A stretch of DNA of 64,000 nt, taken from positions 186,001 through 250,000 of the forward strand of contig CAWDJV010000004.1 of the NCBI GenBank assembly GCA_963802795.1, written 5' to 3'. Below are positions 1-8,681 of the stretch, in pieces. The position numbers and the translations under genes are program-made. The notes under the pieces were generated by a model. The model was not told the origin of the DNA and searched no databases. It was given only the letters and a program-made list of their open reading frames with translations. Source of the DNA: JAIBJN01 sp963802795 (GTDB taxonomy: Bacteria > Actinomycetota > Thermoleophilia > Gaiellales > Gaiellaceae). Within the stretch, counting starts at the first letter, position 1. Each line of letters opens with the position of its first letter.

Positions 1-608
1 CGCCGCTCCCTGTTCACGTCCCTGACGACGAGCGGCTTGCCGCCCGTGAGCATCATCTGGTTGAAGTCGTCGGAGACCTCGACCTCGAAGGTCCGCCAGG
101 CTTGCTCCGGGATGCCGCTAGCTGCCTTGGCCCCGAGGATGCGTCGCTCGGGATCGTAGAGGAGCAGGACGGCCGCCTCGGCGCCGAGCGCCGGCGCGGC
201 CGCCTTCAGGATCGCGCCGCCCACCTCCTCGAGCGATCCCGGCTGGGAGGCGAGGCGCGCGATCGCGCCGAGCACCTCGAGCTCGCGGATCCGCTGCGGA
301 CGCTCCGAGCCGCGGCGCAGGCTCTCCCTGCCCCGGCGGGTGGCGAGAGCGATCCAGACGAGCGTGGCGAGCCCGGTCGCGACGATGGCGACTGCGTTGT
401 ACGCGGCAGAGTCGACCGCCCACCGGCTGGTGACCCCCATCGAGAAGATGATGAGCTGCTGGGCTGCGGCGCAGACCAGGAGCAGTCCGGCCGCCAGCGG
501 CAGCACAGCGCCGGCGAAGCGCCGCTCGCGCCACCAGACGCGGACAAGGAGCAGGCCGAGCCCGAGAAGGGCGATCCCGAGCCAGAGGTAGAACCAGTCG
601 AGTTCCAC
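1..608 (-). CDS. Membrane-anchored GAF-domain sensor protein (3' end outside window)
   Basis: Reads leftward and runs off the window edge, so only about 202 N-terminal residues are visible. A GTG start at 608 gives VELDWFYLWLG, followed by at least three hydrophobic helices (roughly residues 3-20, 28-48 and 60-78). After a short basic linker comes a GAF-like region (about residues 95-200) with ELEVLGAIARLASQPG and VLLLYDPERRILGAKAASG. The missing part probably holds a histidine kinase, GGDEF or phosphatase output domain, which cannot be decided here. A TATACT hexamer lies about 14 nt upstream of the GTG, which favours this start. Likely a signalling protein at the inner membrane; the ligand is unknown. 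Confidence 0.7.
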   Translation of the reverse strand, partial: MELDWFYLWLGIALLGLGLLLVRVWWRERRFAGAVLPLAAGLLLVCAAAQQLIIFSMGVTSRWAVDSAAYNAVAIVATGLATLVWIALATRRGRESLRRGSERPQRIRELEVLGAIARLASQPGSLEEVGGAILKAAAPALGAEAAVLLLYDPERRILGAKAASGIPEQAWRTFEVEVSDDFNQMMLTGGKPLVVRDVNRER

Positions 609-722
609 GGCGTCCTGAACCGAGTATAGGAACGGAATGCGGGAAGTCGAAACTCGGAGGACTGGCGGAACGTGGCTCGTCGCCGCGGTCCCGGCGGCAC
701 GCACTCGTCTCGTCGAGCCCTC

Positions 723-1817
723 CTAGGCGGCGTCGGCGGCGCGGGGGAGCTCGGCAAGCTCGACCGAGGTGACCTCGGGGAGCTCGGACTCGGCAGCGCG
801 CTCGAGCTTCGTCTCGAAACGGGAGAGGCGTCGCTCGGACTCGCCGTACTTCGTCTGTGCGTTGCCCAGGTGCTTGCCCACGACGTCGAAGTCGGCCTTG
901 AAGCGGGCGAAGTCCCGGCTCAGGTCGGCCACGTACGTCATGACCTCGTGCGCGTGCTGCTCGATCTGGAGCCCCCTGAAGCCCTGGACGAGGACGAGCA
1001 GGTACGCGTGGAACGTGGAGGGCGAGACCGGGATGACCTTCCGCTCCTGGGCGTACGAAAGCGGGTTGGCGTCGCCGCCGATCCGGTTGCACACGAGCTC
1101 GTAGTAGACGGCTTCGGCGGGCAGGTACATGAGGGCGAACTCGTACGTGCCCTCGTCGGGCCGGATGTACTTCTGCGCGATCGCGTCGACGTGGCTCTTC
1201 ACGTCGCGCGAGAAGGCCTTGCCGTGGTGCTCGCGGGCGACGTCGTCGTCGGCTTCCACGAACCTCTGGAAGTTGTCGAGGGGGAACTTCGCGTCGACGG
1301 GGATGAGCGCGTCGTCGAGCCGGATGACGGCGTCCACGCGCTCACCGGTCCGGAAGCTGTGCTGCAGATCGAATCTCGCCGCCGGCAGCATGTCGGCGAG
1401 TAGGTTGGCGAGGAGCTGCTCGCCGACGCCGCCGCGTGCCTTCGGCGGCCGCAGCAGCTGCTCGAAGCGCTGGAACTCCTTCGCGCGCTCGTTCATCTGC
1501 GCCGTCGCCTCGTCCACCTTGCCGAGGCGCTCGTGGATCTTCGAGGACGTCTCCGACATCCCGGCGAGCCGGTGGTCGACCTTGGTGTCGAGATCGCCGA
1601 GACGCCGGTCGACCTTCGTGTCGAGCTCGGCGAAGCGGCGGTCCATCGTCTCCGTCATCCCGACGAGGCGGCGGTCGATGTCCGCGTTCCGGCCGTCGAG
1701 CCGGCTGTCGGCCTCCGTCTGGAGACGCGCCAGATCGCCGCGCACGACGCGAGCGAGCCAGACGACGCCGGCGGCGGCAGCGACGAGCAGGACGATGAGC
1801 AGCACGATCTCCGTCAT
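723..1817 (-). CDS. rmuC: DNA recombination protein RmuC
   Basis: A 364-residue protein. It has one N-terminal membrane helix (residues 4-24), a long heptad-rich coiled coil (about 30-120, with repeated DRR/DLDTKVD patterns) and then the RmuC core, with GEQLLANLLADMLP, VDAVIRLDD, IPVDAKFPLDNFQRF and FALMYLPAEAVYYE. RmuC proteins are membrane-tethered nuclease-like proteins that limit inversions at short repeats; the DAKFPL segment is the family hallmark. Length and domain order are normal. The gene is divergent from the nitrilase. A TAGTGT hexamer lies just upstream of the ATG at 1817. Confidence 0.92.
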   Translation of the reverse strand: MTEIVLLIVLLVAAAAGVVWLARVVRGDLARLQTEADSRLDGRNADIDRRLVGMTETMDRRFAELDTKVDRRLGDLDTKVDHRLAGMSETSSKIHERLGKVDEATAQMNERAKEFQRFEQLLRPPKARGGVGEQLLANLLADMLPAARFDLQHSFRTGERVDAVIRLDDALIPVDAKFPLDNFQRFVEADDDVAREHHGKAFSRDVKSHVDAIAQKYIRPDEGTYEFALMYLPAEAVYYELVCNRIGGDANPLSYAQERKVIPVSPSTFHAYLLVLVQGFRGLQIEQHAHEVMTYVADLSRDFARFKADFDVVGKHLGNAQTKYGESERRLSRFETKLERAAESELPEVTSVELAELPRAADAA

Positions 1818-2003
1818 GGACCGACGAACACTAGGGAGGGGGTCGGACGGAGCTGCCCTGCATTGCTCGAAACGTCCCGTTTAAACGCCAAATCCGGCGA
1901 GTCCGAAGACTTACCGGATCTGGCATGCGCGAGCCTAGCGGCGCCCGCTCGAACCCGTCAAGCGACCCGTGGCGAAACTCTCGCAAAGTGCAGTCTTTTC
2001 CGG

Positions 2004-2009
2004 TAGAAC
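2004..2009 (+). promoter_or_regulatory. -10-like hexamer TAGAAC for a leaderless start
   Basis: TAGAAC ends 7 nt before the GTG at 2017, so transcription would begin at or next to the start codon. The spacing matches a recurring pattern in this window and decides the nitrilase start. Confidence 0.5.
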
Positions 2010-2016
2010 CCACCTC

Positions 2017-2940
2017 GTGCTCCGCTCCCTCACGGTCGCCTGCGCTCAGATCGAGCCGGTCGTGCTCGACCGCGACGCGACCGTCGAGCGCCTCGCCGAG
2101 CGCACCGCCGAGGCGGCGGGAGCGGGCGCTGAGCTCGTGGTCTTCCCCGAGGCCTTCGTCCCCGCCTACCCGTCGTCGGTCTGGGCAAGGCACCTCGCCG
2201 GGTGGGCGGACCCGCGCGCCAAGGCGGCCTTCGCGCGCTTCGCGCAGGAGGCGGTCGAGGTTCCCGGGCCCGCCGCCGACCGACTCGGAGAGATAGCCGC
2301 CGAGCACGGCGTCTGGCTCGTCACGGGCGTCACGGAGGCGGACCCCGAGCGGCCTGGCACCCTCTACAACACGCTTCTCTACCACGACCCCGAGGGACGC
2401 CTCGCGCTCCACCACAGGAAGCTCGTGCCCACGAACCACGAGCGGCTCGTCTGGGGCCAGGGCGACGGGCGGGGGCTGCGGGCGATCGAGACCGGCCTGG
2501 GCAGGATCGGCGGCCTGATCTGCTGGGAGAACTACATGCCGCTCGCCCGCTTCGCCCTCTATGAGTCGGGCGTCGAGATCTACGTCGCCTCGACCGCGGA
2601 CGACTCGGACGGCTGGCAGGCGACGCTCGTCCACCTCGCGCGCGAGTCCAGGGCGTTCGTGGTCGCTCCCTGTCATTTTCAGCGGGCGGACGCCTACCCC
2701 GAGGATTTCCCGCTTGCAGAGGCGCTCGAGGGCATCGAGATCGTCGGGCGCGGCGGCAGCGCGATCCTCGACCCCGACGGCGCCTACCTCGCCGGCCCGC
2801 TCTACGACGAGGAGGGGATCCTCTACGCCGAGCTCGACCCGGTGCGCCTCCTCGAAGAACGGCAGCGCTTCGATCCCGTGGGCCACTACCACCGGCCAGA
2901 CGTCCTCAAGCTCGAGGTCGATGCACCGCCCGCCGAGTGA
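2017..2940 (+). CDS. Carbon-nitrogen hydrolase, nitrilase family
   Basis: A 307-residue protein of the nitrilase branch of the CN-hydrolase superfamily. The catalytic Glu-Lys-Cys triad is visible: E45 in VVFPEAFVPAYP, K135 in LHHRKLVPT and C169 in GGLICWENYMP. The AFVPAYP and WENYMPLAR contexts resemble true aliphatic or aryl nitrilases more than amidases. The GTG at 2017 is chosen because homology begins there and a -10-like hexamer sits just upstream; an in-frame start at 1969 would add 16 unconserved residues. The stop overlaps the start of the aminotransferase gene, so the two are probably co-translated. The carboxylic acid produced could feed the CoA ligase two genes downstream; this link is inference. 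Confidence 0.9.
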   Translation: MLRSLTVACAQIEPVVLDRDATVERLAERTAEAAGAGAELVVFPEAFVPAYPSSVWARHLAGWADPRAKAAFARFAQEAVEVPGPAADRLGEIAAEHGVWLVTGVTEADPERPGTLYNTLLYHDPEGRLALHHRKLVPTNHERLVWGQGDGRGLRAIETGLGRIGGLICWENYMPLARFALYESGVEIYVASTADDSDGWQATLVHLARESRAFVVAPCHFQRADAYPEDFPLAEALEGIEIVGRGGSAILDPDGAYLAGPLYDEEGILYAELDPVRLLEERQRFDPVGHYHRPDVLKLEVDAPPAE

Positions 2941-4118
2941 GCCGGGCAGCGCTCGCACGGCGCGCCGACTTCCCCGTCCTCGACGAGGTCGTCTACCTGA
3001 ACACCGGCTCGATCGGGCTCGAGTCTCTGCCGGTGCAACGGGCCGCCGAAGAGTTGGGGAGGCAGATCGCGGGCCGCGGGACCGTCGGCTTCGACGACGA
3101 GGTCGAGAAGGCGATCTTCGACGTCCCGCGCGCGGCCGCCGCCCGTCTCCTGGGCGCCGAGCCGGACGACGTCGCGCTCGTCACGCACGCGACCGAGGCG
3201 CTCTGCCAGGTCGCCTGGTGGCTGCGGCCCGCGGCCGGCGAGAACGTCGTCTCCGCCGATCTCGAGTTCCCGAGCGTCACCTACCCCTGGCTCCGCCTCG
3301 CCGGCGACACAGGCGTGGAGATCCGCCTCGCTCCGGCACTCGGCGATCCCGCCTCGTTCTCCCTCGACACGATCGCCGCTGCGGTGGACGAGCAGACCGC
3401 GGTCATCTGCGTCAGCCACGTGCAGTACGCGACGGGCCACCGGCTCGACCCCGCCGCGCTCGTCGAGCTGGCCCGTTCCGTCGGCGCCACGCTGGTCCTC
3501 GACGCCACGCAGTCGGCCGGCGTCGTCCCGCTCGACGCGCCGGGCCTCGACGTCGACGTGCTCGTCACGGCCGGGTACAAGTGGCTCTGCTCGGCGCCCG
3601 GAGTGGGCGTCTGCTACCTCCGAAGGGAGCTCTCGGAGCGGCTCGACCCGCCCTTCGTCGGCTGGCGTTCGGTGGAGGATCAGACCGCCTACGACGCCAC
3701 GAAGATCGCTCTGGCCCCGGGCGCGCGGCGCCTCGAGTACTCGACTCCCGCCTACGCCGCCGGAGCGGCGCTCGCCGCCGCGGTCGACTATCTCCTCGAG
3801 CTGGGGATCGAGAACGTCCTCGCGCACGATCTCGCGCTCACGACCGAGCTCCGTGCCGGGCTGGAGAGCCTCGGCGCCGAGGTCCTGACGCCCGCGGAGG
3901 ACGACCGCCGCGCCGGGATCGTGGTCGCACGCTTTCCCGGCCGGTCGGACAAGGAGCTCGCCGCGCGCCTGGCCGAGGCCGGCGTGATCGTCTCACCGCG
4001 GCTCGGCGCCGTACGCTTCTCGCTGCACGTCTTCAACGACTCGAGCGACGTCGAGCGGGCGCTGACCGTCCTCGAGACGATCCTCCGCGATCCCTCCGGT
4101 CGGGTCACCAGGTCGTAA
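2937..4118 (+). CDS. PLP-dependent aminotransferase class V family protein
   Basis: A 393-residue fold-type I PLP enzyme related to cysteine desulfurases and isopenicillin-N epimerase-like proteins. Landmarks are YLNTGSIGLESLP at the N-terminus, LVTHATEAL (phosphate-binding loop), VVLDATQSAG-like LVLDATQSAGVVPLD with the PLP-ring Asp, and the Schiff-base lysine K215 in TAGYKWLCSAPGVG. No conserved catalytic-loop cysteine of IscS type is evident, so a desulfurase role is not supported. The GTG start overlaps the nitrilase stop by 4 bases (GTGA). Substrate unknown; context suggests an amino- or keto-acid intermediate in the same small catabolic cassette. Confidence 0.85.
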   Translation: MSRAALARRADFPVLDEVVYLNTGSIGLESLPVQRAAEELGRQIAGRGTVGFDDEVEKAIFDVPRAAAARLLGAEPDDVALVTHATEALCQVAWWLRPAAGENVVSADLEFPSVTYPWLRLAGDTGVEIRLAPALGDPASFSLDTIAAAVDEQTAVICVSHVQYATGHRLDPAALVELARSVGATLVLDATQSAGVVPLDAPGLDVDVLVTAGYKWLCSAPGVGVCYLRRELSERLDPPFVGWRSVEDQTAYDATKIALAPGARRLEYSTPAYAAGAALAAAVDYLLELGIENVLAHDLALTTELRAGLESLGAEVLTPAEDDRRAGIVVARFPGRSDKELAARLAEAGVIVSPRLGAVRFSLHVFNDSSDVERALTVLETILRDPSGRVTRS

Positions 4119-4121
4119 CCT
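4116..4121 (+). promoter_or_regulatory. -10-like hexamer TAACCT for a leaderless start
   Basis: TAACCT ends 6 nt before the GTG at 4128 that opens the CoA-ligase gene. It suggests that gene can be transcribed separately from the nitrilase and aminotransferase genes. Confidence 0.4.
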
Positions 4122-4127
4122 TCCCCC

Positions 4128-5493
4128 GTGGAGTGGGCGCGCTACTTCGACGAGCGCACGGAGACGATGCCGCCCGTCTGGACGCGCCGGCTCGAGGAGG
4201 AGCTGCTCGCCGAGCAGGTGACGCGCTGCTACGAGCGCGCGCCTTTCTACCGGCGCAAGCTCGCGGAGGCCGGCGTTCGTCCCGAGCACGTTCTCGGCGC
4301 CGACGACCTACCCCGCCTGCCCTTCACGACGAAGGACGAGCTTCGCGCCTCGCAGGCAGCCGACCCGCCGCTCGGCGACTTTGCGTGCGCGGACCCGATC
4401 GACGTCGTCCGTCTCCACGTCACGTCGGGGACGACGGGCAAGCCGCTCGTTCTCGGATACACGAAGGAAGATCTGCGCACGCTCGGCGCGCATCGGCGCC
4501 CGCGCGTTCTGGGGTGCCGGAGCGCGTCCTGACGACACCGTTCTCCACTGCATGAGCTACAGCTTCTACACGGGCGGGCTCGCCGACCACGACGCGCTCG
4601 AGAAGACGGGCGCCACCATGGTCCCCGTCGGGCTCGGCCAGACGCAGCGCCTCCTCGATCTCTGGGAGGAGCTGCAGCCCACGGCACTCTTCTCGACCCT
4701 CACCTACCCGCTCTACCTCGCAGAGGCGGCGCGGGAGGCCGGTGTCGACCCGTCGGCGCTCGGGCTCCGGAAGCTGATCGTCTCCGGGGAGCCGGGCGGG
4801 CAGCAGGCCGCGACACGGCGGCGGGTGGAGGAGGCCTGGGGCGCGACTCTCGGCGACACGTACGGGCTCTCGGACGTCTGGGGGACGCTGGCCGGCGAGT
4901 GCGGGGAGCGTGACGGTCTCCATTTCGCCGGCCAGGACGGGACGCTCGTCGAGCTCGTGGACCCCGAGAACGGAGAGCGGGTGGGGATCGAGCCGGGGGC
5001 ACGCGGCGAGCTCGTCTTCACCCACCTGGCGCGCGAGGCGACCCCCGTCCTCCGCTTCCGCTCGCGCGACGTCGCCGAGATCCTCGGCGTCGAGTGCCCG
5101 TGCGGGCGTACGGGCTTCCGCTTCCGCGTCGTCGGCCGCAGCGACGACATGTTCCGCGTACGCGGCGTCAACGTCTTCCCGAGCGCGGTCGAGGAGTTGC
5201 TGCGCGAGCGCGGCTTCGACCGGTTCGCCGTCGTCCTCGAGCGCTTTCCGGTGGAGCCTCCCGTCGAGGTGCTCGTCGAGGGCGTGGACGGGCGGGAGGA
5301 CGAGCTGGCGAGAGCGCTGAAGGCCCGTCTCGGGTTCGGGTGCATGGTCCGCGCGGCAGCCCTGCCGCGGACCGAGACGAAGACGAAGCGGCTCTATCGG
5401 CTCTACGAGGGCGAGGAGCGCCGGCGTGACCGTCGCTCGCCTTCAGCTCGCTCCCGTGGGGGAAACCATGTTCCCCACGTGCCCCTTCTTTGA
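4128..5493 (+). CDS. Phenylacetate-CoA ligase family protein (single frameshift near 4490)
   Basis: An adenylate-forming CoA ligase of PaaK type, about 450 residues once the frame is mended. The first frame (4128 onward) carries the N-terminal YERAPFYRRKL element and the AMP-binding loop VTSGTTGKPLVLGYT. It then breaks near 4485-4495 and continues +1 with FYTGGLADHD, LIVSGEPGGQQ, GDTYGLSDVWG, PCGRTGFRFRVVGRSDDM and RGVNVFPSAVEELL. Removing one base in GGCGCGCATCGG restores the family sequence without other change, so this is either a fresh mutation or an assembly error. The last 23 or so codons and the stop come from the repeat at 5425-5561 and are not family-like. Probably activates an aryl or alkyl acid for the adjacent enoyl-CoA hydratase. 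Confidence 0.8.
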
Positions 5494-5561
5494 TGCAGTG
5501 AGGGAACCTCCCGGTTCCCTCACACCCTCCCCACGCTCACTGGCCGGAGGCCGGCCCGTGA
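5425..5561 (+). repeat. Dispersed structured repeat, copy 1 (second copy at 31481-31616)
   Basis: 137 bp, colinear with 31481-31616 and sharing nearly all positions: TCGCCTTC(A/G)GCTCGCTCCC, GTGGGGGAAACCATGTT, CTTTGATGCAGTGA, GGAACCTCCCGGTTCCCTCA and the ending GGCCCGTGA. Both copies begin and end with CGTGA. It can form three hairpins: CGTGGGG..CCCCACG with a CAT loop; GTGAGGGAACC / GGTTCCCTCAC, an 11-bp perfect stem with a TCCC loop; and a GC-rich GGCCGG / CCGGCC stem. It is inserted between the CoA ligase and hydratase genes, supplies the ligase's last codons, and its terminal GTG is the hydratase's likely start. The 10-mer CGTGACCGTC occurs at both edges (5425-5434 and 5557-5566). Type of element unknown. 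Confidence 0.8.
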
Positions 5562-6304
5562 CCGTCCGTGCGGCGCGGGAGGGGGAGGCCGTCTGGATTC
5601 GCTGGTCGCGCCCCGAGCGGCTCAACGCCTGGGACGGGGAGACGCTGGGGGCGCTCGGCGAGGCGCTCGCCGAGGCGGCGGGAGGCGACGCGCGCGCCGT
5701 TGTCCTCTGCGGCGAGGGTGGAGCCTTCTCCGCCGGCGACGACCTCCGCGAGACCGCGGAGCTGACGCCCGAGGCGTGGGCGCGCACGCTGACCGCCTTC
5801 AACCGGCTCACGCGCGAGGTCGTGGCCGCGCCGCAGCCGGTCATCGCCGCCGTGGACGGTGTCTGTGTGGGCGGCGCCTTCGAGCTGGCGGTCGCCTGCG
5901 ACGTTCGGGTCGTCAGCCCCCGCTCCCGACTCGGCTGTCCGGAGGTCGCGATCGGGCTCTCGATCTCCAACGGCTTCAGCCTGCTCGCCCCGCGCGCGGC
6001 CCGACGCCTCGTCCTCACGGGAGAGCTCGTCGGCGCGGAGGAGGCGCTCCGGCTCGGCCTCGTCGACGCCGTCGTCGAGGACGTCGAGGCCGAGGCTCGG
6101 CGCCTCGTGGAGCGGATCGCCGCGCTCGCGCCGCTCGCGGTCGCGGGCTCGAAGCGGCTCCTGGACGAAGGGCAGCGCGAGGCGCTGGAGCGCGCACTCG
6201 ACCGCGAGGCGGCCCTCTGCGAGCAGCTCTTCGAGACCGCCGACGCCCGCGAGGGCCTCGCCGCCTTCCTCGAGAAGCGCGAGCCGCGGTTCCGCGGCGT
6301 CTAG
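5558..6304 (+). CDS. Enoyl-CoA hydratase/isomerase family protein
   Basis: A 248-residue crotonase-fold protein. The oxyanion-hole segments are clear: GEGGAFSAGDDLRE and AAVDGVCVGGAFELAVACD, followed by LGCPEVAIGLS and GLVDAVVEDVE. The second catalytic acid position (the E in PEVAIG) is present as in hydratases, but substrate class cannot be assigned. The GTG at 5558 is chosen because conserved sequence starts at VTVRAAREGE; the frame is open back to 5426 only through the inserted repeat, which encodes no recognisable domain. Follows the CoA ligase, so the pair fits beta-oxidation-like processing of an activated acid. Its stop overlaps the convergent VOC gene by 4 bases. Confidence 0.87.
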   Translation: MTVRAAREGEAVWIRWSRPERLNAWDGETLGALGEALAEAAGGDARAVVLCGEGGAFSAGDDLRETAELTPEAWARTLTAFNRLTREVVAAPQPVIAAVDGVCVGGAFELAVACDVRVVSPRSRLGCPEVAIGLSISNGFSLLAPRAARRLVLTGELVGAEEALRLGLVDAVVEDVEAEARRLVERIAALAPLAVAGSKRLLDEGQREALERALDREAALCEQLFETADAREGLAAFLEKREPRFRGV

Positions 6305-6720
6305 GAAAGGCTGATGGAGCCGTCTTCGGCGATTGTCCAGCCGGGGTTGTGCGCGACCTCCCACGGATGGCCGTCGGGATCGAGGAACACCCCCGAGTAG
6401 CCGCCCCAGAAAGTGGTCGCACCGGGGCGCCCGATCGTCGCGCCGGCCCGCTCGGCCTCCGCGAGGACGGTGTCGACCTCCTCGGCCGAGCGCGTGTTGT
6501 AGGCGAGCGTGATCCCGCCCCAGCCGCCGGAGTCCTCGACCACGCTGTCCTCTGCCAGCTGATCGCGGCCCCAGAGCGCGACGATCATGCAGCCTGCCTG
6601 GAAGAAGACCACGTCGTCCGCGGGCGCCGCGCCGCTCGTCCAGCCGAGCGCCTCGTAGAAAGCCCGCGCCCGGGCCAGGTCGGCGACGCCGAGGGTGACG
6701 AGGCTCAGCCGTTGCTCCAC
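6301..6720 (-). CDS. VOC family protein (glyoxalase/bleomycin-resistance fold)
   Basis: A 139-residue single-module vicinal oxygen chelate protein. It shows SLVTLGVADLARARAFYEAL at the start, an internal GGITLAYNTRSAEEVD strand-helix unit and the typical closing motif GVFLDPDGHPWEVAHNPGW. Metal ligands are incomplete: the first-strand His of true glyoxalase I is replaced, so an enzymatic role is uncertain. It may be a dimeric binding protein or an enzyme on an unknown substrate. Convergent with the enoyl-CoA hydratase and divergent from the helicase gene. Confidence 0.85.
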   Translation of the reverse strand: MEQRLSLVTLGVADLARARAFYEALGWTSGAAPADDVVFFQAGCMIVALWGRDQLAEDSVVEDSGGWGGITLAYNTRSAEEVDTVLAEAERAGATIGRPGATTFWGGYSGVFLDPDGHPWEVAHNPGWTIAEDGSISLS

Positions 6721-6793
6721 GGAGCGAGCCTACCATCCCGAACACACGTTCGCTATGCTGGCCGGTGGACGCTCTACTCTCGACGTCCCCCCG

Positions 6794-8669
6794 ATGCGCG
6801 AGCTCTTCGGTCACGGCGGCGCCCTCGCGGCCTCGCTCCCCGGCTTCGAGCCCCGGGCCGAGCAGGCTGCGCTCGCCCAGGAGGTCTCGGACGCACTCGA
6901 ACGGGGCGAGCACCTGCTCGCCGAGGCCGGCACGGGCGTCGGCAAGAGCCTCGCGTACCTGATCCCGGCGCTCGAGTCGGGCCGGCGGGTCGTGGTCGCG
7001 ACCGCGACGAAGGCGCTCCAGGACCAGCTGCTGACGAAGGACGTGCCGGCGGCCGGCGCGGCGCTGGGGCGCGAGGTCGACGTCGCGGTCCTCAAAGGCC
7101 GCCAGAACTACCTGTGCCGCCGCAGCCTCCAGACCCTCGCGTTGCCGCTCTTTCGCACCGCCGACGACGCGCGCGAGTTCGAGCGGCTCCAGGACTGGAC
7201 GGAGACCACCGAGACCGGCGACCGGGCCGAGCTCTCCTTCGAGCCGCGGCCGACGCTGTGGGCCGAGCTCGCGGTCGGCCCCGATCGCTGCGCGGGGCGG
7301 CGCTGCCCGTTCCTCGGGACGTGCTTCTCCGAGCGGGCGCGCGAGCGGGCGCAGGAGGCCGAGCTGCTCGTGGTCAACCACGCGCTCTACTTCGCCGACC
7401 TCGCGCTGCGGGGCCGGACCGGCGACGGCGCGGGGTTCCTTCCCGACCACGACGCCGTCGTCTTCGACGAGGCGCACCGGCTCGAGGACGCGGCGGCCGC
7501 GTGGTTCGGAGGGCGCGTCTCGCTCGCCGGCCTCCGCCAGCTCCTCCGGGACGTCGAGCGGGCCTGCCGCGAGAGCGGGGCCGCCGTCCCCGCCGGGGCG
7601 CTCGACGAGGTGGACCGACGCGGGGAGAAGCTCCTTGCGGGGCTCGACCCCGGCCGCGGGCGCCGGCGACTGACCGAGGCGGACGCGGAGGCTGCCTCGG
7701 CTCCGGCGACGGCTCTCGGTTCCGCGCTGATCCAGCTCGCGGAGGCTCTCCGGGGAAGGGGCGAGGACGCCGACCAGCTCGCGCGGCGCGCGCTCGCGGT
7801 CCTCGACGACCTCGAGGCCTGCCTCACCGTCGGCGGGGACGACACGGTCTCCTGGGCCGAGCAGGGCGCGCTCGCGTGGGCGCCCGTGGACGTCTCGGCG
7901 ATCCTCCGCGAGCTCCTGTGGGAACGGGAGGTCGTCTCGGTGCTCGTCTCCGCGACGCTCGAGCCGCGCTTCCTGCGTGGACGCCTCGGGCTCGACGAGG
8001 CGCGCGAGGTCTCGCTGGCCTCGCCGTTCGACTTCCGCGAGCAGGCCCTGCTCTACGTGCCGCGAGCATTCCCGGAGCCCCGCACGTCGGGCTACGACGC
8101 ACGTGTCGCGGAGGAAGTCGTCCAGCTCTGCCGGCTCTCCGAGGGCAGGGCGCTCGTCCTCACCACGTCGTATCGCGCGCTCGACGAGCTCGCGGAGCGG
8201 GCGAGGGCACGCATCCCGTATCCGGTCCTGATCCAGGGGGAGGCGCCGCGCGAGCGCCTGCTCGAGCGCTTTCGCGACGAGGTGGACTCGGTGTTGATGG
8301 CCACGCAGACCTTCTGGCAGGGCGTGGACGTCCAGGGCGAATCACTCTCCCTCCTCGTCATCGACAAGCTGCCGTTCGCGGCGCCCGGAGACCCGCTCAT
8401 CGAGGCGCGCTGCGAGCGCATCGCCCGCGCCGGGCGGCGACTGGTTCTCGCAGTACGCGCTCCCCTCGGCCGTGCAGCAGCTTCGCCAGGGGTTCGGGCG
8501 ACTCATCCGCGGGCACGGCGACAGCGGCATCGTGGCGATCCTCGACCCGCGGCTGCGAACGCGTGCCTACGGCCGGCGCTTCCTCGAAGCCCTTCCGCCC
8601 GCCCCTCTCGTGGGAGAGCTGGGGGACGTCGCCGAGTTCCTTGGTGCGGGGACTCGGGCGACAGCTTGA
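6794..8669 (+). CDS. DinG/XPD-type ATP-dependent DNA helicase (frameshift near 8433)
   Basis: About 624 residues. Superfamily 2 helicase with Walker A AEAGTGVGKSLAYL (about 44-57), motif Ia VVATATKALQDQL, four cysteines spaced as in the XPD/DinG iron-sulfur domain (YLCRR, then C-x4-C-x5-C in DRCAGRRCPFLGTC), DEAH box VVFDEAHRLED, and C-terminal motifs SATLEP, TQTFWQGVDVQGE and VIDKLPFAAPGDP. The frame breaks at 8432-8434, where GGG for GG shifts +1; the shifted frame resumes GDWFSQYALPSAVQQ and RQGFGRLIR (motif VI). A GTG at 6765, just after TATGCT, may be the true start if the C-run at 6787-6792 is one base short. Unwinds forked or RNA-containing DNA in repair. Confidence 0.85.
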
Positions 8670-8675
8670 TACCTT
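8670..8675 (+). promoter_or_regulatory. -10-like hexamer TACCTT for a leaderless start
   Basis: TACCTT ends 6 nt before the GTG at 8682 and directly follows the helicase stop. It suggests independent, leaderless transcription of the DUF3105 gene. Confidence 0.45.
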
Positions 8676-8681
8676 TTTTCC

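Noticed and set aside
5426..5557. Longer N-terminus for the enoyl-CoA hydratase from the GTG at 5426
   Set aside because: The extra 44 residues come entirely from the dispersed repeat and do not match crotonase proteins; conserved sequence starts at the GTG of 5558.
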